Positions 6,333 through 14,441 of a stretch of 49,854 bases of DNA are shown piece by piece. The translations under genes were made by a program, and so were the position numbers. Within the stretch, counting starts at the first letter, position 1, and each line of letters opens with the position of its first letter. The notes beneath the pieces are model-generated. The model had not been told where the DNA came from. It made no database searches and saw only the letters and a list, made by a program, of their open reading frames with translations. The stretch is from positions 38,763 to 88,616 of the forward strand of contig CAJFTG010000012.1 in NCBI GenBank assembly GCA_904419875.1, written 5' to 3'. This DNA is from Candidatus Avimonas caecicola. GTDB lineage: Bacteria > Bacillota > Clostridia > Oscillospirales > Acutalibacteraceae.

Positions 6333-8903
6333 TTACTCGCCTTTCTCGTCTTCCTTCCCGTCCTGCCCCTTCTCGTCCGTCTCCGGCCGGGAGGGGACGG
6401 GCGCTTCAGGGGATGCTTCCCCCGCGTCCTCTTCCTTTTCAAAGGTGAACCTGCCGTCCGCCGCGTCCACCCGGATGGTGTCGCCGGCCTTGAAGCAGCC
6501 CTCCAGCAGCTTTTCGGCGAGCGCATCCTCGATCTTGGACTGGATGGCCCGGCGGAGCGGACGGGCGCCGTACACCGGGTCGAAGCCCTCCTTGGCGATC
6601 TCCGCCACCGCCGCATCGGTAACGGCGGCCTTCATGTCCATGTCCTCCAGCCGCTTGTCGAGGGAGCGGAGCATCCGGCGGGCAATCTCCCGGATATCCG
6701 GCTCGGTCAGCTGCTTGAAGACGATAATATCGTCCACGCGGTTGAGAAATTCGGGCCGGAAGGTCTTTTTCAGCTCACCCAGCACGTTGTCCCGGATGCG
6801 TTTCTGCTCCGCCGCCTCGTCCGCCGACCGGTCCTTGCCGGCGTCGCCGAAACCGAGGCCGCGCTTTTCGGTAATCAGCCGCGCGCCGACGTTGGAGGTC
6901 ATGATGATCACGGCGTTCTTAAAGTCCACCCGGCGGCCCTGCCCGTCGGTAAGGATCCCGTCCTCCAGAATCTGGAGAAGCATGTTGAACACGTCGGGAT
7001 GGGCCTTTTCGATTTCGTCGAACAGCACCACCGAATAGGGCTTGCGGCGGATCTTCTCGGTCAGCTGGCCGCCCTCGTCATACCCCACGTAGCCGGGAGG
7101 CGAACCGACCAGGCGGGACACCGTGTGCTTTTCCATGTATTCGGACATGTCGAGGCGGATCATCGCGTTTTCATCCCCGAACATGGTCTCGGCCAGGGCT
7201 TTGCACAGCTCGGTCTTGCCCACGCCGGTCGGGCCGAGGAAGATGAAGGAGCCGGTCGGCCGTTTCGGGTCCTTCAGCCCGACGCGGCCGCGGCGGATGG
7301 CCCGGGCGACCGCGGACACGGCCTCGTCCTGGCCCACGATCCGCTCATGCAGGATATCCTCCATCCGCAGCAGACGCCGGCCCTCCTCCTCGGTGAGCTG
7401 CACCACGGGCACGCCCGTCCAGCTCGACACAATTTCCGCAATCTCCTTTTCGGTCACCTCGCCGGTGATGCCGGCGTTTTTCTCCTGCCACTCGTCCTTG
7501 AGGTTCCCCAACTTCTCCTGCGCTTCCTTTTCCTCGTCGCGCAGGCGGGCGGCGCGCTCGAAATCCTGCTCGTTGACGGCGGCTTTCTTCTCCTCGGCCA
7601 GCCGCTTCACCTCATCCTCCAGCGCCTTGAGGTCGGGAGGCGCGGTGAAAGCGCGCAGCCGCACGCGGGAGGCCGCTTCGTCCACCAGGTCGATGGCCTT
7701 GTCCGGCAGATACCGGTCGGAGATATACCGGGTGGACAGGCTGACCGCGGCCTCAATGGCCTGGTCGGTGATCTTCACCTTGTGGTGCGCCGCGTATTTG
7801 TCCCGCAGGCCGCGCAGGATCAGGACGGCCTCCTCGGCGGTCGGCTCGCCCACCGTCACCGGCTGGAACCGGCGCTCCAGGGCGGCATCCTTTTCAATGT
7901 GCTTGCGGTATTCGTCCAGGGTGGTCGCGCCGATCACCTGGAGCTCGCCCCTGGCCAGGGAGGGCTTGAGGATGTTCGCGGCGTCCACCGCGCCCTCGGC
8001 CGCGCCCGCGCCGATCAGGGTATGGATTTCATCGATGAACAGGATAACGTCCCCGGCCTTGATGACCTCGTCAACGGCGTTTTTAATGCGTTCCTCGAAA
8101 TCGCCGCGGTACTTGGTGCCGGCGACCATGCCGGTCAGGTCCAGGGTGACGACCCGCTTGCCCCGCAGCAGCTCGGGCACCTCGTCGGCGGCGATTTTCT
8201 GCGCCAGCCCCTCCGCGATGGCGGTTTTGCCCACGCCCGGCTCGCCGATCAGGCAGGGGTTGTTCTTGGTGCGGCGGGACAGGATCTGGATGACCCGCTC
8301 AATCTCGTTCGCCCGGCCGATGACCGGGTCCATCCGGCCCTCCTTCGCCATGCCGGTCAGGTCGCGGCCGAACTGGTCGAGGGTCGGCGTTTTGCCGCCG
8401 CCCTTTACGCCGGACTTCTGGCCGCCCCGCACCCCTTCGGCGGCGGTCTGCGCCGGGCTGGATCCCACCGCCTTGGCGATGTCGCCGTAAAGCTCGTCCG
8501 GGCGGGCGCCCAGCGCCGCCAGCAGGCGGACGGCGACGCTGCTTTCATCCCGCAGCACGGCGATCAGGATGTGCTCGGTGCCGACATAGCCGTGCTGCAT
8601 CGCCGCCGCCTCGCTCATCGCCATCTCCATGGCGCGCTTGGCGCGCGGGGTGAAGTCCTCCGGCGACAGGCGGCTCATCTCCCCGGTGGACTCCACCTGG
8701 GTGATCGCCTCCTGATACTGGGCGGCGGTGACGCCGCGGGCGGCCAGCACCGATGCGGCGACGCCGGTTCCCTCCCGCAGAAGGCCGAGCACCAGATGCT
8801 CGGTGCCGATATAGGTATGGCCGAGGTCCTGCGCCGCCTCAATGGCAAGGTTCAGGGCCGTGTTGGCCTTTTCGGTAAAGCCTTTGAATCGATACATAGC
8901 CAT
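6333..8903 (-). CDS. clpC: ATP-dependent Clp protease ATP-binding subunit ClpC
   Basis: An 856-residue Hsp100 unfoldase that feeds substrates, including arginine-phosphorylated proteins, to ClpP. Two Clp_N repeats occupy residues 1-145. D1 has Walker A GEPGVGKT (about 220-227) and Walker [13 protein letters not shown]. The UVR-type middle segment (about 430-465, [15 protein letters not shown]) binds McsA/MecA-type adaptors. D2 has GPTGVGKTE, and GLGF after it is the expected ClpP-docking loop. The last 30 residues are an unusual acidic/Pro tail. The start ATG has AAAGGAG 8 bases upstream. It is last in the operon, 82 bp after mcsB. Confidence 0.97.
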   Translation of the reverse strand: MAMYRFKGFTEKANTALNLAIEAAQDLGHTYIGTEHLVLGLLREGTGVAASVLAARGVTAAQYQEAITQVESTGEMSRLSPEDFTPRAKRAMEMAMSEAAAMQHGYVGTEHILIAVLRDESSVAVRLLAALGARPDELYGDIAKAVGSSPAQTAAEGVRGGQKSGVKGGGKTPTLDQFGRDLTGMAKEGRMDPVIGRANEIERVIQILSRRTKNNPCLIGEPGVGKTAIAEGLAQKIAADEVPELLRGKRVVTLDLTGMVAGTKYRGDFEERIKNAVDEVIKAGDVILFIDEIHTLIGAGAAEGAVDAANILKPSLARGELQVIGATTLDEYRKHIEKDAALERRFQPVTVGEPTAEEAVLILRGLRDKYAAHHKVKITDQAIEAAVSLSTRYISDRYLPDKAIDLVDEAASRVRLRAFTAPPDLKALEDEVKRLAEEKKAAVNEQDFERAARLRDEEKEAQEKLGNLKDEWQEKNAGITGEVTEKEIAEIVSSWTGVPVVQLTEEEGRRLLRMEDILHERIVGQDEAVSAVARAIRRGRVGLKDPKRPTGSFIFLGPTGVGKTELCKALAETMFGDENAMIRLDMSEYMEKHTVSRLVGSPPGYVGYDEGGQLTEKIRRKPYSVVLFDEIEKAHPDVFNMLLQILEDGILTDGQGRRVDFKNAVIIMTSNVGARLITEKRGLGFGDAGKDRSADEAAEQKRIRDNVLGELKKTFRPEFLNRVDDIIVFKQLTEPDIREIARRMLRSLDKRLEDMDMKAAVTDAAVAEIAKEGFDPVYGARPLRRAIQSKIEDALAEKLLEGCFKAGDTIRVDAADGRFTFEKEEDAGEASPEAPVPSRPETDEKGQDGKEDEKGE

Positions 8904-8985
8904 ATTGAAAACTCCTTTCCAGAGCTTGCCACAGCATATTGTCCGTTTTCCGGCCCGTGGGAAGAGGCGGCGCCGGCGGCCGGCG

Positions 8986-10011
8986 TCAGCCCGCCAGCCG
9001 TTCCCGCACCATCCTGGCGCGTTCGCCGTCCCGCTCGCCGGGTTCCATGTCCCGCCGGGCGGCCGCCATGATGGCGGCCGGCTGCGCGTCGCTGATCAGG
9101 CCGGAGATGGTGTCCATCCGTATGTCCGGGATAATCCCCATCGCCACCCCCACCCGGAGGTTGGAGATCAGGGTCATGAACTCGTCGTGGGAGAGCAGCC
9201 GCGCGGTGCGCAGCAGCCCCAGGGACCGCCAGACGGTGTCTTCAAACCGGGGATTGCGCCTTAGCTGCTCCCGCCCGGCCCGTTCCTCACGGATGATCTG
9301 GCCGGCGATCCCCTTCAGGTTTTCGATGGCGGAGCGCTCGGAAATCCCGAGCGTCACCTGATTGGAAAGCTGATAAATCGCGCCCTCCGGCTTGCTGCCC
9401 TCGCCGTACAGGCCGCGGATGGTCAGCCCCAGCTTGGAGACGGTGCCCGCGAGCCGGGGGATCGCCCCCCCTTCCTGCAGCGCGGGAAGATGGAGCATGA
9501 TCGACGCCCGCATCCCGGTCCCCAGGTTGGTGGGGCATTGGGTCAGATAGCCCAGCCGGTCGTCAAAAGCAAAGTGGAGGCTCCGGTCCAGCACGGTGTC
9601 CAGCTCGTCGGCCTCGCGGTACGCTTCGTCAAGGTCGAGCCCCGGCCGCATCACCTGCAGGCGGAGGTGGTCCTCCTCGTTGACCATGAGGCTGACGCTC
9701 TCGTCCTTTTTCAGCAGGAGGGCGCTCCCCTCGCTGCACTGGGCGAATTCCGGGGAGATCAGGTGGCGTTCCACCATCGACAGCGCGTCCCGCGCCGTCA
9801 TGTTTTCCATTTCGAGGTAATCGTAATCGCCGCCGTTCGGGCCGGACTTCAGCGCGTCCCGCACCCTTCCGGCGACTTCCCGCCGCCGCTCCGGAGTCAG
9901 CCCGGCCGGGAAGGGGGTGCCGCTCAGGTTGCGGGCCAGGCGGATGCGGGTGCTGATGACCACGTCGCCCTCCGCCCCGCTCTGCTGATACCATTTTCTC
10001 GTATTGTCCAT
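8986..10011 (-). CDS. mcsB: Protein-arginine kinase McsB
   Basis: A 341-residue ATP:guanido phosphotransferase-fold kinase. It phosphorylates arginines on proteins, which marks them for ClpCP degradation, and it inactivates CtsR. Visible motifs are VISTRIRLARNL near the N-terminus, VNEEDHLRLQVM, and the cysteine-containing nucleotide-site signature CPTNLGTGMRAS. It is slightly shorter than the usual 350-360 residues. ATG has AAAGGAG 9 bases upstream. It follows mcsA by 42 bp, in the canonical Firmicute order. Confidence 0.96.
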   Translation of the reverse strand: MDNTRKWYQQSGAEGDVVISTRIRLARNLSGTPFPAGLTPERRREVAGRVRDALKSGPNGGDYDYLEMENMTARDALSMVERHLISPEFAQCSEGSALLLKKDESVSLMVNEEDHLRLQVMRPGLDLDEAYREADELDTVLDRSLHFAFDDRLGYLTQCPTNLGTGMRASIMLHLPALQEGGAIPRLAGTVSKLGLTIRGLYGEGSKPEGAIYQLSNQVTLGISERSAIENLKGIAGQIIREERAGREQLRRNPRFEDTVWRSLGLLRTARLLSHDEFMTLISNLRVGVAMGIIPDIRMDTISGLISDAQPAAIMAAARRDMEPGERDGERARMVRERLAG

Positions 10012-10053
10012 GACAGGCCGCTCCTTTCACCCATGGAGAGGACGGGGCCGCGG

Positions 10054-10560
10054 TTATTCCGCCGCCGGGCCGCCGCTTTCCTTCTCCAGCGTCTGAATTT
10101 GGTCGCGCAGCTGCGCGCATTTTTCGTATTCCTGCCGGGCGATGCATTCGGAAAGCTCCCGGCGCAGGCGTTCGATCTCGTTTTCCTTCTTGACCTCCTC
10201 GCCGCCGCCGCTGGGCACCTTGCCGGTGTGGCGGGTCTTCCCGTGAATCCGTTGGATGGAAGGCAGCAGCCGGTCGTAAAAGGTGGTATAGCATTCAGGG
10301 CATCCGGCCCGGCCGCTCTCCGCGATTTCGCGGAAGCTGTGGCCGCAGCCCTCGCACCGCACGGTATCGGCGACGGTGCGGGCCGCGGGTTCGGCAAACA
10401 GGCTGCCCCAGAAGTCCCCCAGGTCAAAGCCGCCGAGCACCGAACCGAGGCCCTGCTTGGCGGCGCACTCGGCGCAGAGATGCCATTCGGACGTTTGCCC
10501 GTTGATGGTTTTCTTCAAAAAGGTGGTGGCGGGCCGTTTCCCGCAGTTTTGACAAAGCAT
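10054..10560 (-). CDS. mcsA: McsA, zinc-finger activator of McsB
   Basis: A 168-residue protein with four CxxC pairs in the N-terminal half (CQNC, CAEC, CEGC, CPEC), forming two zinc-binding units, and a C-terminal UVR motif (ELSECIARQEYEKCAQLRDQ). McsA activates McsB arginine kinase activity and links it to ClpC and CtsR. I chose the ATG at 10560 because GGAAAGG lies 9 bases upstream; two ATGs further upstream overlap or precede that SD. It lies 87 bp after ctsR. Confidence 0.94.
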   Translation of the reverse strand: MLCQNCGKRPATTFLKKTINGQTSEWHLCAECAAKQGLGSVLGGFDLGDFWGSLFAEPAARTVADTVRCEGCGHSFREIAESGRAGCPECYTTFYDRLLPSIQRIHGKTRHTGKVPSGGGEEVKKENEIERLRRELSECIARQEYEKCAQLRDQIQTLEKESGGPAAE

Positions 10561-10647
10561 AGCCGTCATCCTTTCCTGATTATGCATAAAAGCGCATGGA
10601 AGCCGCCGCTTCCCAATCGATCTGTTCGATCCGTTTTTCGCCGCCCG

Positions 10648-11106
10648 CTAGGCAATCAGCGCGGTCAGCAGCTGCTTGCACAGCGCGGCCCGCAGAACAT
10701 CGCGCTGCGGCGCCGGAACGCTGCGGAGCGCCTGATCCGAGAGCGCGGCCGCCAGCAGACGCGCCGCTTCGCCGGAAACCGCCTGCTGATACGCCAGGTT
10801 CTCGATCACCACCCGGGCGGTGGAGGCATCCAGGCTATGGCCGACCGAGTTGACGGTATGCATCAGCAGCGTGGTGCCCCGCCCCAGCTTCACGCGGCGG
10901 ATGCGGATGTACCCGCCGCCGCCCCGCCGGCTTTCCACCACATACCCCTGCTCCGGGGTAAAGCGGGAGGTCAGCACATAATTGATCTGGCTGGGCACGC
11001 ATCCCAGCTCCTCCGCCAGCTCGTTGCGGCGGAGCTCCGCCCCGCCGTCGTCCGCCTGATCCAGCATATGGAGAATATAGGCGGTAATTTCATCGCTTAT
11101 GCGCAC
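10648..11106 (-). CDS. ctsR: Class III stress gene repressor CtsR
   Basis: A 152-residue repressor with an N-terminal winged HTH (RRNELAEELGCVPSQINYVL followed by the glycine-rich wing VVESRRGGGGYIRI) and a C-terminal helical dimerisation domain containing the McsB target region. It represses this operon and other clp genes until heat, through the wing, and McsB relieve it. The start is GTG at 11106, with AGGAGG 9 bases upstream and the usual family N-terminus (RISDEITAYI). The longer frame to 11214 runs into the promoter. CtsR boxes upstream indicate autoregulation. Confidence 0.96.
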   Translation of the reverse strand: MRISDEITAYILHMLDQADDGGAELRRNELAEELGCVPSQINYVLTSRFTPEQGYVVESRRGGGGYIRIRRVKLGRGTTLLMHTVNSVGHSLDASTARVVIENLAYQQAVSGEAARLLAAALSDQALRSVPAPQRDVLRAALCKQLLTALIA

Positions 11107-11160
11107 GGGAACGCGCCTCCTTTCCTCATCCTTCCGGCGCCCTTCGTTTGGATAACGCCG
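11107..11160 (-). other. 5' leader of the ctsR operon
   Basis: A short untranslated leader between the CtsR-box/promoter block and the GTG start. It contains the AGGAGG SD and no other recognisable structure. Confidence 0.5.
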
Positions 11161-11231
11161 TTTGACTTTCCCTGACCTTGATGGTATTGTACTCCATTGG
11201 TCAGTCAAAGTCAAAGTCAGTTAAAGTCAAA
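11161..11231 (-). promoter_or_regulatory. ctsR promoter with two CtsR boxes
   Basis: Minus-strand promoter TTGACT (11214-11209), 17 bp, TACAAT (11191-11186). Heptad pairs fit the CtsR consensus (RGTCAAA, N-A-N, RGTCAAA). On the plus strand AGTCAGT-TAA-AGTCAAA lies at 11215-11231, just upstream of the -35. Overlapping AGTCAAA heptads lie at 11203-11215, over the -35. On the minus strand GGTCAGG-GAA-AGTCAAA lies at 11177-11161, around the start of transcription. The arrangement implies direct repression by CtsR at this promoter. Confidence 0.9.
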
Positions 11232-11776
11232 CGACTTTGTTTTCCTTGCTCTTTTCCCGATTATGCGCAATGATCTCCTGATTTCTGGAAATAGCAGGCT
11301 TTTTCACTTGTTTTCGCCGTTTTTCTGTTCCGCCCTTTGCCGGCCCCTGCCCTCCCGGCGCCTCTGATCGGCCGGCGGGCAGAGGGGCAGTCCGGAGGCC
11401 GCCCGGTTTTCGTGTGCGGCGGTATGCGGCTCCCAGCCCTCCGCCATCTCGGCCCGGCCGCCGTGATGGGGCCGGGAACGCGGCTCGCGGCGGTCCGCCC
11501 AGCCCTCTTCCACGCTGGAGGAAAACCCCATAACCATCCTCTCCCTTCCTGCATATCATGGACTGTCGGGACGCCGAATATACCCCGCGCAATGGCGAAA
11601 ACCCGTCCATATGCGGCGCCGCGCTTCCCTCCCGCCCGCTCTGCCCTTCCCGGCAACCGCCGCCTGGCCCAAACCCTTTGTAACGGCTTTGGCGGAAACC
11701 ACATAGACTGGGAATGAGAGCGGGGCAAAGAAGCCGGCAACGGCTCCGGCGTCCCGAGGAAAGGAGGTCAACGAGT
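11232..11776. other. Intergenic region upstream of the first microprotein
   Basis: About 545 bp without a supported gene. A long minus-strand frame across it continues antisense through the microprotein gene and is judged an artefact. No clear promoter was found for the microprotein gene. Confidence 0.45.
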
Positions 11777-11923
11777 ATGTGTATCAGCAATCTGTTCGGT
11801 GGCTGCGGCAATAACGGCTGCACCTGGATCCTGTTCCTGATCGTCCTGCTTCTGCTGTGTGACGATGATCGCAGCTGCGGCTGTGAGCGCAACAACGGCT
11901 GCGGCTGTGGTTGCGGTTGCTAA
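11777..11923 (+). CDS. Cysteine-rich single-pass membrane microprotein 1
   Basis: A 48-residue protein: a Cys/Gly/Asn head (MCISNLFGGCGNNGC), one hydrophobic helix (TWILFLIVLLLL) and a Cys-rich tail (CDDDRSCGC then CGCGCGC). ATG is preceded by AAGGAGG. It is a clear paralogue of the protein at 12125: MCIS-LFG, C-TWILF and LLLLCD are shared. Similar tiny proteins in Clostridia are sometimes annotated as high-cysteine (chorion-like) proteins, without known function. The cysteine pattern suggests metal binding or disulfide cross-linking at the membrane or spore surface; this is speculation. Confidence 0.75.
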   Translation: MCISNLFGGCGNNGCTWILFLIVLLLLCDDDRSCGCERNNGCGCGCGC

Positions 11924-11934
11924 CTCTTTTCCCC

Positions 11935-11968
11935 GGCGTTCCTTCCCGGGCGTCCGGGAAGGAACGCC
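11935..11968 (+). terminator. Perfect 15-bp hairpin after microprotein 1
   Basis: GGCGTTCCTTCCCGG (11935-11949) pairs with CCGGGAAGGAACGCC (11954-11968), with a 4-nt loop. It starts 11 bases after the stop. The U-tract is poor, so it may act as an mRNA stabiliser or a weak terminator. Confidence 0.6.
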
Positions 11969-12124
11969 CTCCCTTCCGGCGAAGGGCGGCCGCTTCGGAA
12001 AGCGCGGGACCGGGCGGCAGAGCCTCCTGGCAAATCGGCAGCCTTCACGGAAACTCCGGAAGGCTGCGGGAACCTCCCCGCCGGGTTCACATAAATCATT
12101 GTTTTAAGGAAGGAGGACTGCACC

Positions 12125-12247
12125 ATGTGTATCAGCCGGCTTTTTGGCGAAGGTAACTGCACCTGGATTCTTTTCATCATCATCCTTCTCCTGCTTTGTG
12201 ACGAGGATAACGGTTGTGGGAACAACAATTGTGGCTGCGGCTGCTGA
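12125..12247 (+). CDS. Cysteine-rich single-pass membrane microprotein 2
   Basis: A 40-residue paralogue of the protein at 11777: MCISRLFGEGNC, then TWILFIIILLLL, then CDEDNGCG and CGCGC. A strong SD (AAGGAGG) lies 8 bases before ATG. The two genes are about 200 bp apart on the same strand, and each is followed by its own hairpin. The hydrophobic segment and flanking cysteines are conserved between copies while the tails vary, which argues for selection on a real product. Function unknown. Confidence 0.75.
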   Translation: MCISRLFGEGNCTWILFIIILLLLCDEDNGCGNNNCGCGC

Positions 12248-12938
12248 TTTTTCTTCATAAAGAATTGGGGCAAAGCTTCACGGGGCGCTGCAAAAGGGGA
12301 TTTTGCAGCGCCCCTTCGCCTGTCCTTCAAACATGCGCGAACCGTTCGCCCTGCCGGCGGGAGGCAGGGGCCTCTTTCCCGGCTGGTCCGCCCGATGGGC
12401 GGAACGCTCGGAAGAAGGCCCTTTCCCGGACGAAAACGCCTGCCGGCCAGGCCATCTTCCCGTTTCCCGCGCCCGTTGCGGAAAACAGGACATGCCATGC
12501 CGCGGCGGTCGATGCCACTGAGCGGCCGGGCCGGCGCATACCGCCGCCTGCCGCCGGCGGAAAAGCGCCCCTCTCCGGGACTCGTATTAAAACCGAAAGG
12601 GAACCGGGAAGGGAGCGGGATGGGAGCGGGAAGAAACCGGGAGAGGGCGAAGCGGCGGCCCGCAAGCGCGTTTTCGGAGGGCTCGCGGCAAGGTGCGAGG
12701 CAGGGTTCGCGGCAAAACGGCTCCCCTGGCGGCGAATTTTTTCGCCTGTTCGGCGCATATCCCGCGCCGGGGGAAGCCTGCTCGCCGGCCGGCTGCCGTG
12801 TGCGGCGTGCCTCCCGCCTTGAAAACGCGCCCTGCTCCCGGCGGCAGAACCGGCAGAATTGCCTCCCTCTTTTTTCTAATTCTGGAGGAAAGCTGCCGGG
12901 CCGGCAGGGTTTTCTGTGCGCTTTCCACGGAAAAAAAG
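12248..12938. other. Intergenic region between microprotein 2 and minD
   Basis: GC-rich with long Arg/Pro/Gly-biased open frames in several frames and no ribosome binding sites. I see no gene. The hairpins at 12282-12314 and 12939-12973 are annotated separately. Confidence 0.5.
12282..12316 (+). terminator. Terminator-like hairpin after microprotein 2
   Basis: GGGGCGCTGCAAAA (12282-12295) pairs with TTTTGCAGCGCCCC (12301-12314), a perfect 14-bp stem with a 5-nt loop, followed by TT. It begins about 35 bases after the stop. Confidence 0.65.
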
Positions 12939-12973
12939 CCGTGAATTTTTCGCCCGCTACGCAAAATTCACGG
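12932..12973 (-). terminator. Orphan minus-strand terminator-like hairpin
   Basis: CCGTGAATTTT (12939-12949) pairs with AAAATTCACGG (12963-12973). On the minus strand it is followed by C and a T7 run (12937-12931). No minus-strand gene ends here; it lies just upstream of the minD promoter and may insulate it from antisense transcription. Confidence 0.45.
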
Positions 12974-12982
12974 AAATACCCG

Positions 12983-13011
12983 TTGTGAAATTCCAAGGAT
13001 TATGGTATGAT
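12983..13011 (+). promoter_or_regulatory. Sigma-A promoter of minD-mgsA
   Basis: TTGTGA (12983-12988), 17-bp spacer, TATGAT (13006-13011), about 57 bases before the minD ATG. Confidence 0.75.
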
Positions 13012-13068
13012 TTAGAGAAGGTGGCAGCCCAACATGCGCCGGCTGCCGCCGGAAAGGCACGATACGGC

Positions 13069-13809
13069 ATGGGAAAAATCGCGGTTATCACATCAGGAAA
13101 AGGCGGCGCCGGCAAATCCACCGTCACGGCGGGGCTTGGCTGCGCGCTGGCGCGGCTCGGCCACAAGGTGCTCCTGCTGGACGGGGACGCCGGGCTGCGG
13201 AGCCTGGACCTGATGCTGGGCGTCGGCGGCAGCGCCGTGTACGATATGTCGGATATCTTCGCCGGAAACTGCGAACCGATCCGCGCCATTTACCCCTCGC
13301 CCATCTGCTCGAACGTATTTGTCCTTCCCGCGCCGGTCAGTCTGGATCAGCTCGGAACGCCGGAGGACCTGCGCCGCCTGTGCGCCGGCCTGGCCCGGTA
13401 TTACGAGTATGTGCTCATTGACTGCCCCGCCGGGATCGGCCGCGGCTTCCGCGGCGCGGTCGCCGGAGCGGAAAGGGCCCTGGTGGTCACGACTCCCGAC
13501 ATGGTCTGTGCCCGCGACGCGCAGATCGTCAGCCGCCTGCTGGAGGATGCGCACATCCCCTCCCGGCTGATTATCAACCGCCTCCGCCCCGCGCCGGTTC
13601 TGGCCGGAAAGATGCCGGATGTCGATGAAATCATCGACACCGCCGGCCTCCAGCTGCTCGGGATCCTGCCGGAAGACGAAGCGGTGGCCGTGGCCAACGC
13701 CAACGGCCGTCCTTTGCCCTCCGACTGCAACGCCGCCGCCTGCTTCGGGAACATCGCCCGCCGCTTTCTCGGCGAAGAGGTCCCCCTGGCAAGGCTGGAA
13801 AAAATGTGA
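13069..13809 (+). CDS. minD: MinD-like septum-site ATPase
   Basis: A 246-residue ParA/MinD-family ATPase with the deviant Walker A KGGAGKST (about residues 11-18), the switch I/II region LLDGDAGLRSLDLMLG and Walker B YVLIDCPAGIG. MinD binds membranes as a dimer and positions division by recruiting MinC. The very C-terminus (NIARRFLGEEVPLARLEKM) could be a short amphipathic helix but is not a typical MinD targeting sequence. ATG at 13069 follows GGAAAGG; the upstream in-frame extension covers the promoter. No minC or minE is nearby, so another MinD/ParA-subfamily role cannot be excluded. mgsA follows after 76 bp. Confidence 0.8.
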   Translation: MGKIAVITSGKGGAGKSTVTAGLGCALARLGHKVLLLDGDAGLRSLDLMLGVGGSAVYDMSDIFAGNCEPIRAIYPSPICSNVFVLPAPVSLDQLGTPEDLRRLCAGLARYYEYVLIDCPAGIGRGFRGAVAGAERALVVTTPDMVCARDAQIVSRLLEDAHIPSRLIINRLRPAPVLAGKMPDVDEIIDTAGLQLLGILPEDEAVAVANANGRPLPSDCNAAACFGNIARRFLGEEVPLARLEKM

Positions 13810-13885
13810 GAGGCCGGCCCGCCGGCCGGACAACCACCCACGTCATCTGCCATAGAACGTACCATAATTAAAGGAGTGAACGGTA

Positions 13886-14293
13886 ATGAATATTGCGCTG
13901 ATTGCACACGACGCCAAGAAAGAACTGATGGTGCAGTTCTGTATTGCCTACTGCGGTATTCTCAGCCGACATAATCTATGTGCCACCGGCACCACCGGGA
14001 AAATGGTGGCGGAAGCCACCGGCCTGCAGATCACCCGGTATATGAGCGGGTCCCAGGGCGGCGACCAGCAGATTTCTTCCCGCATTTCCTGCAACGAAAT
14101 CGACCTGCTCCTCTTTTTCCGAGACCCTCTGACGGTCAAGCCGCATGAACCCAACGAAAGCGACATGTTCCGCCTGTGCGATATGCGCAACATCCCGGTG
14201 GCCACCAACATTGCCACCGCCGAAGTGCTTATCCACGGTCTGGAGCGGGGCGACCTCGACTGGCGCGACATCGTGAATCCCGCCATCCGCTGA
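13886..14293 (+). CDS. mgsA: Methylglyoxal synthase
   Basis: A 135-residue cytosolic enzyme converting dihydroxyacetone phosphate to methylglyoxal and phosphate, a bypass that relieves sugar-phosphate stress. The N-terminus has [20 protein letters not shown] (phosphate binding) and [10 protein letters not shown], carrying the catalytic-site Asp, are present, as is [14 protein letters not shown]. The length is exact for the family. AAAGGAG lies 9 bases before ATG. It sits downstream of minD and probably shares its promoter; a terminator follows at 14317. Confidence 0.96.
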   Translation: MNIALIAHDAKKELMVQFCIAYCGILSRHNLCATGTTGKMVAEATGLQITRYMSGSQGGDQQISSRISCNEIDLLLFFRDPLTVKPHEPNESDMFRLCDMRNIPVATNIATAEVLIHGLERGDLDWRDIVNPAIR

Positions 14294-14316
14294 CCGATCG
14301 GTTCCCGATAGACCGG

Positions 14317-14342
14317 AAGGCGTGCGAAAGCGCGCCTTTTTG
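14317..14342 (+). terminator. Intrinsic terminator after mgsA
   Basis: AAGGCGTGC (14317-14325), GAAA loop, GCGCGCCTT (14330-14338), then a T-rich tail. Confidence 0.8.
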
Positions 14343-14441
14343 GTTTGTCACGGCGGCTTTTTCAAACCGGCCGCCGCAATACGTTTTCCCGCGCGGCGCC
14401 CTGCCTCCCCGCGGGAAAACCGGAAAGGACAGAAACAAACT

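Noticed and set aside
6999-9071. A 690-codon plus-strand open frame opposite clpC
   Set aside because: It is antisense to an unambiguous clpC, has His/Gly/Arg-biased composition typical of a GC-rich shadow frame, and has no SD.
11920-12996. A 358-codon minus-strand frame across the microprotein-minD gap
   Set aside because: Arg/Pro/Gly-rich without motifs or SD, and it crosses two terminator hairpins.
14342-14441. Possible T-box leader for hisS
   Set aside because: Only 100 bp follow the mgsA terminator, with no specifier or antiterminator motif.
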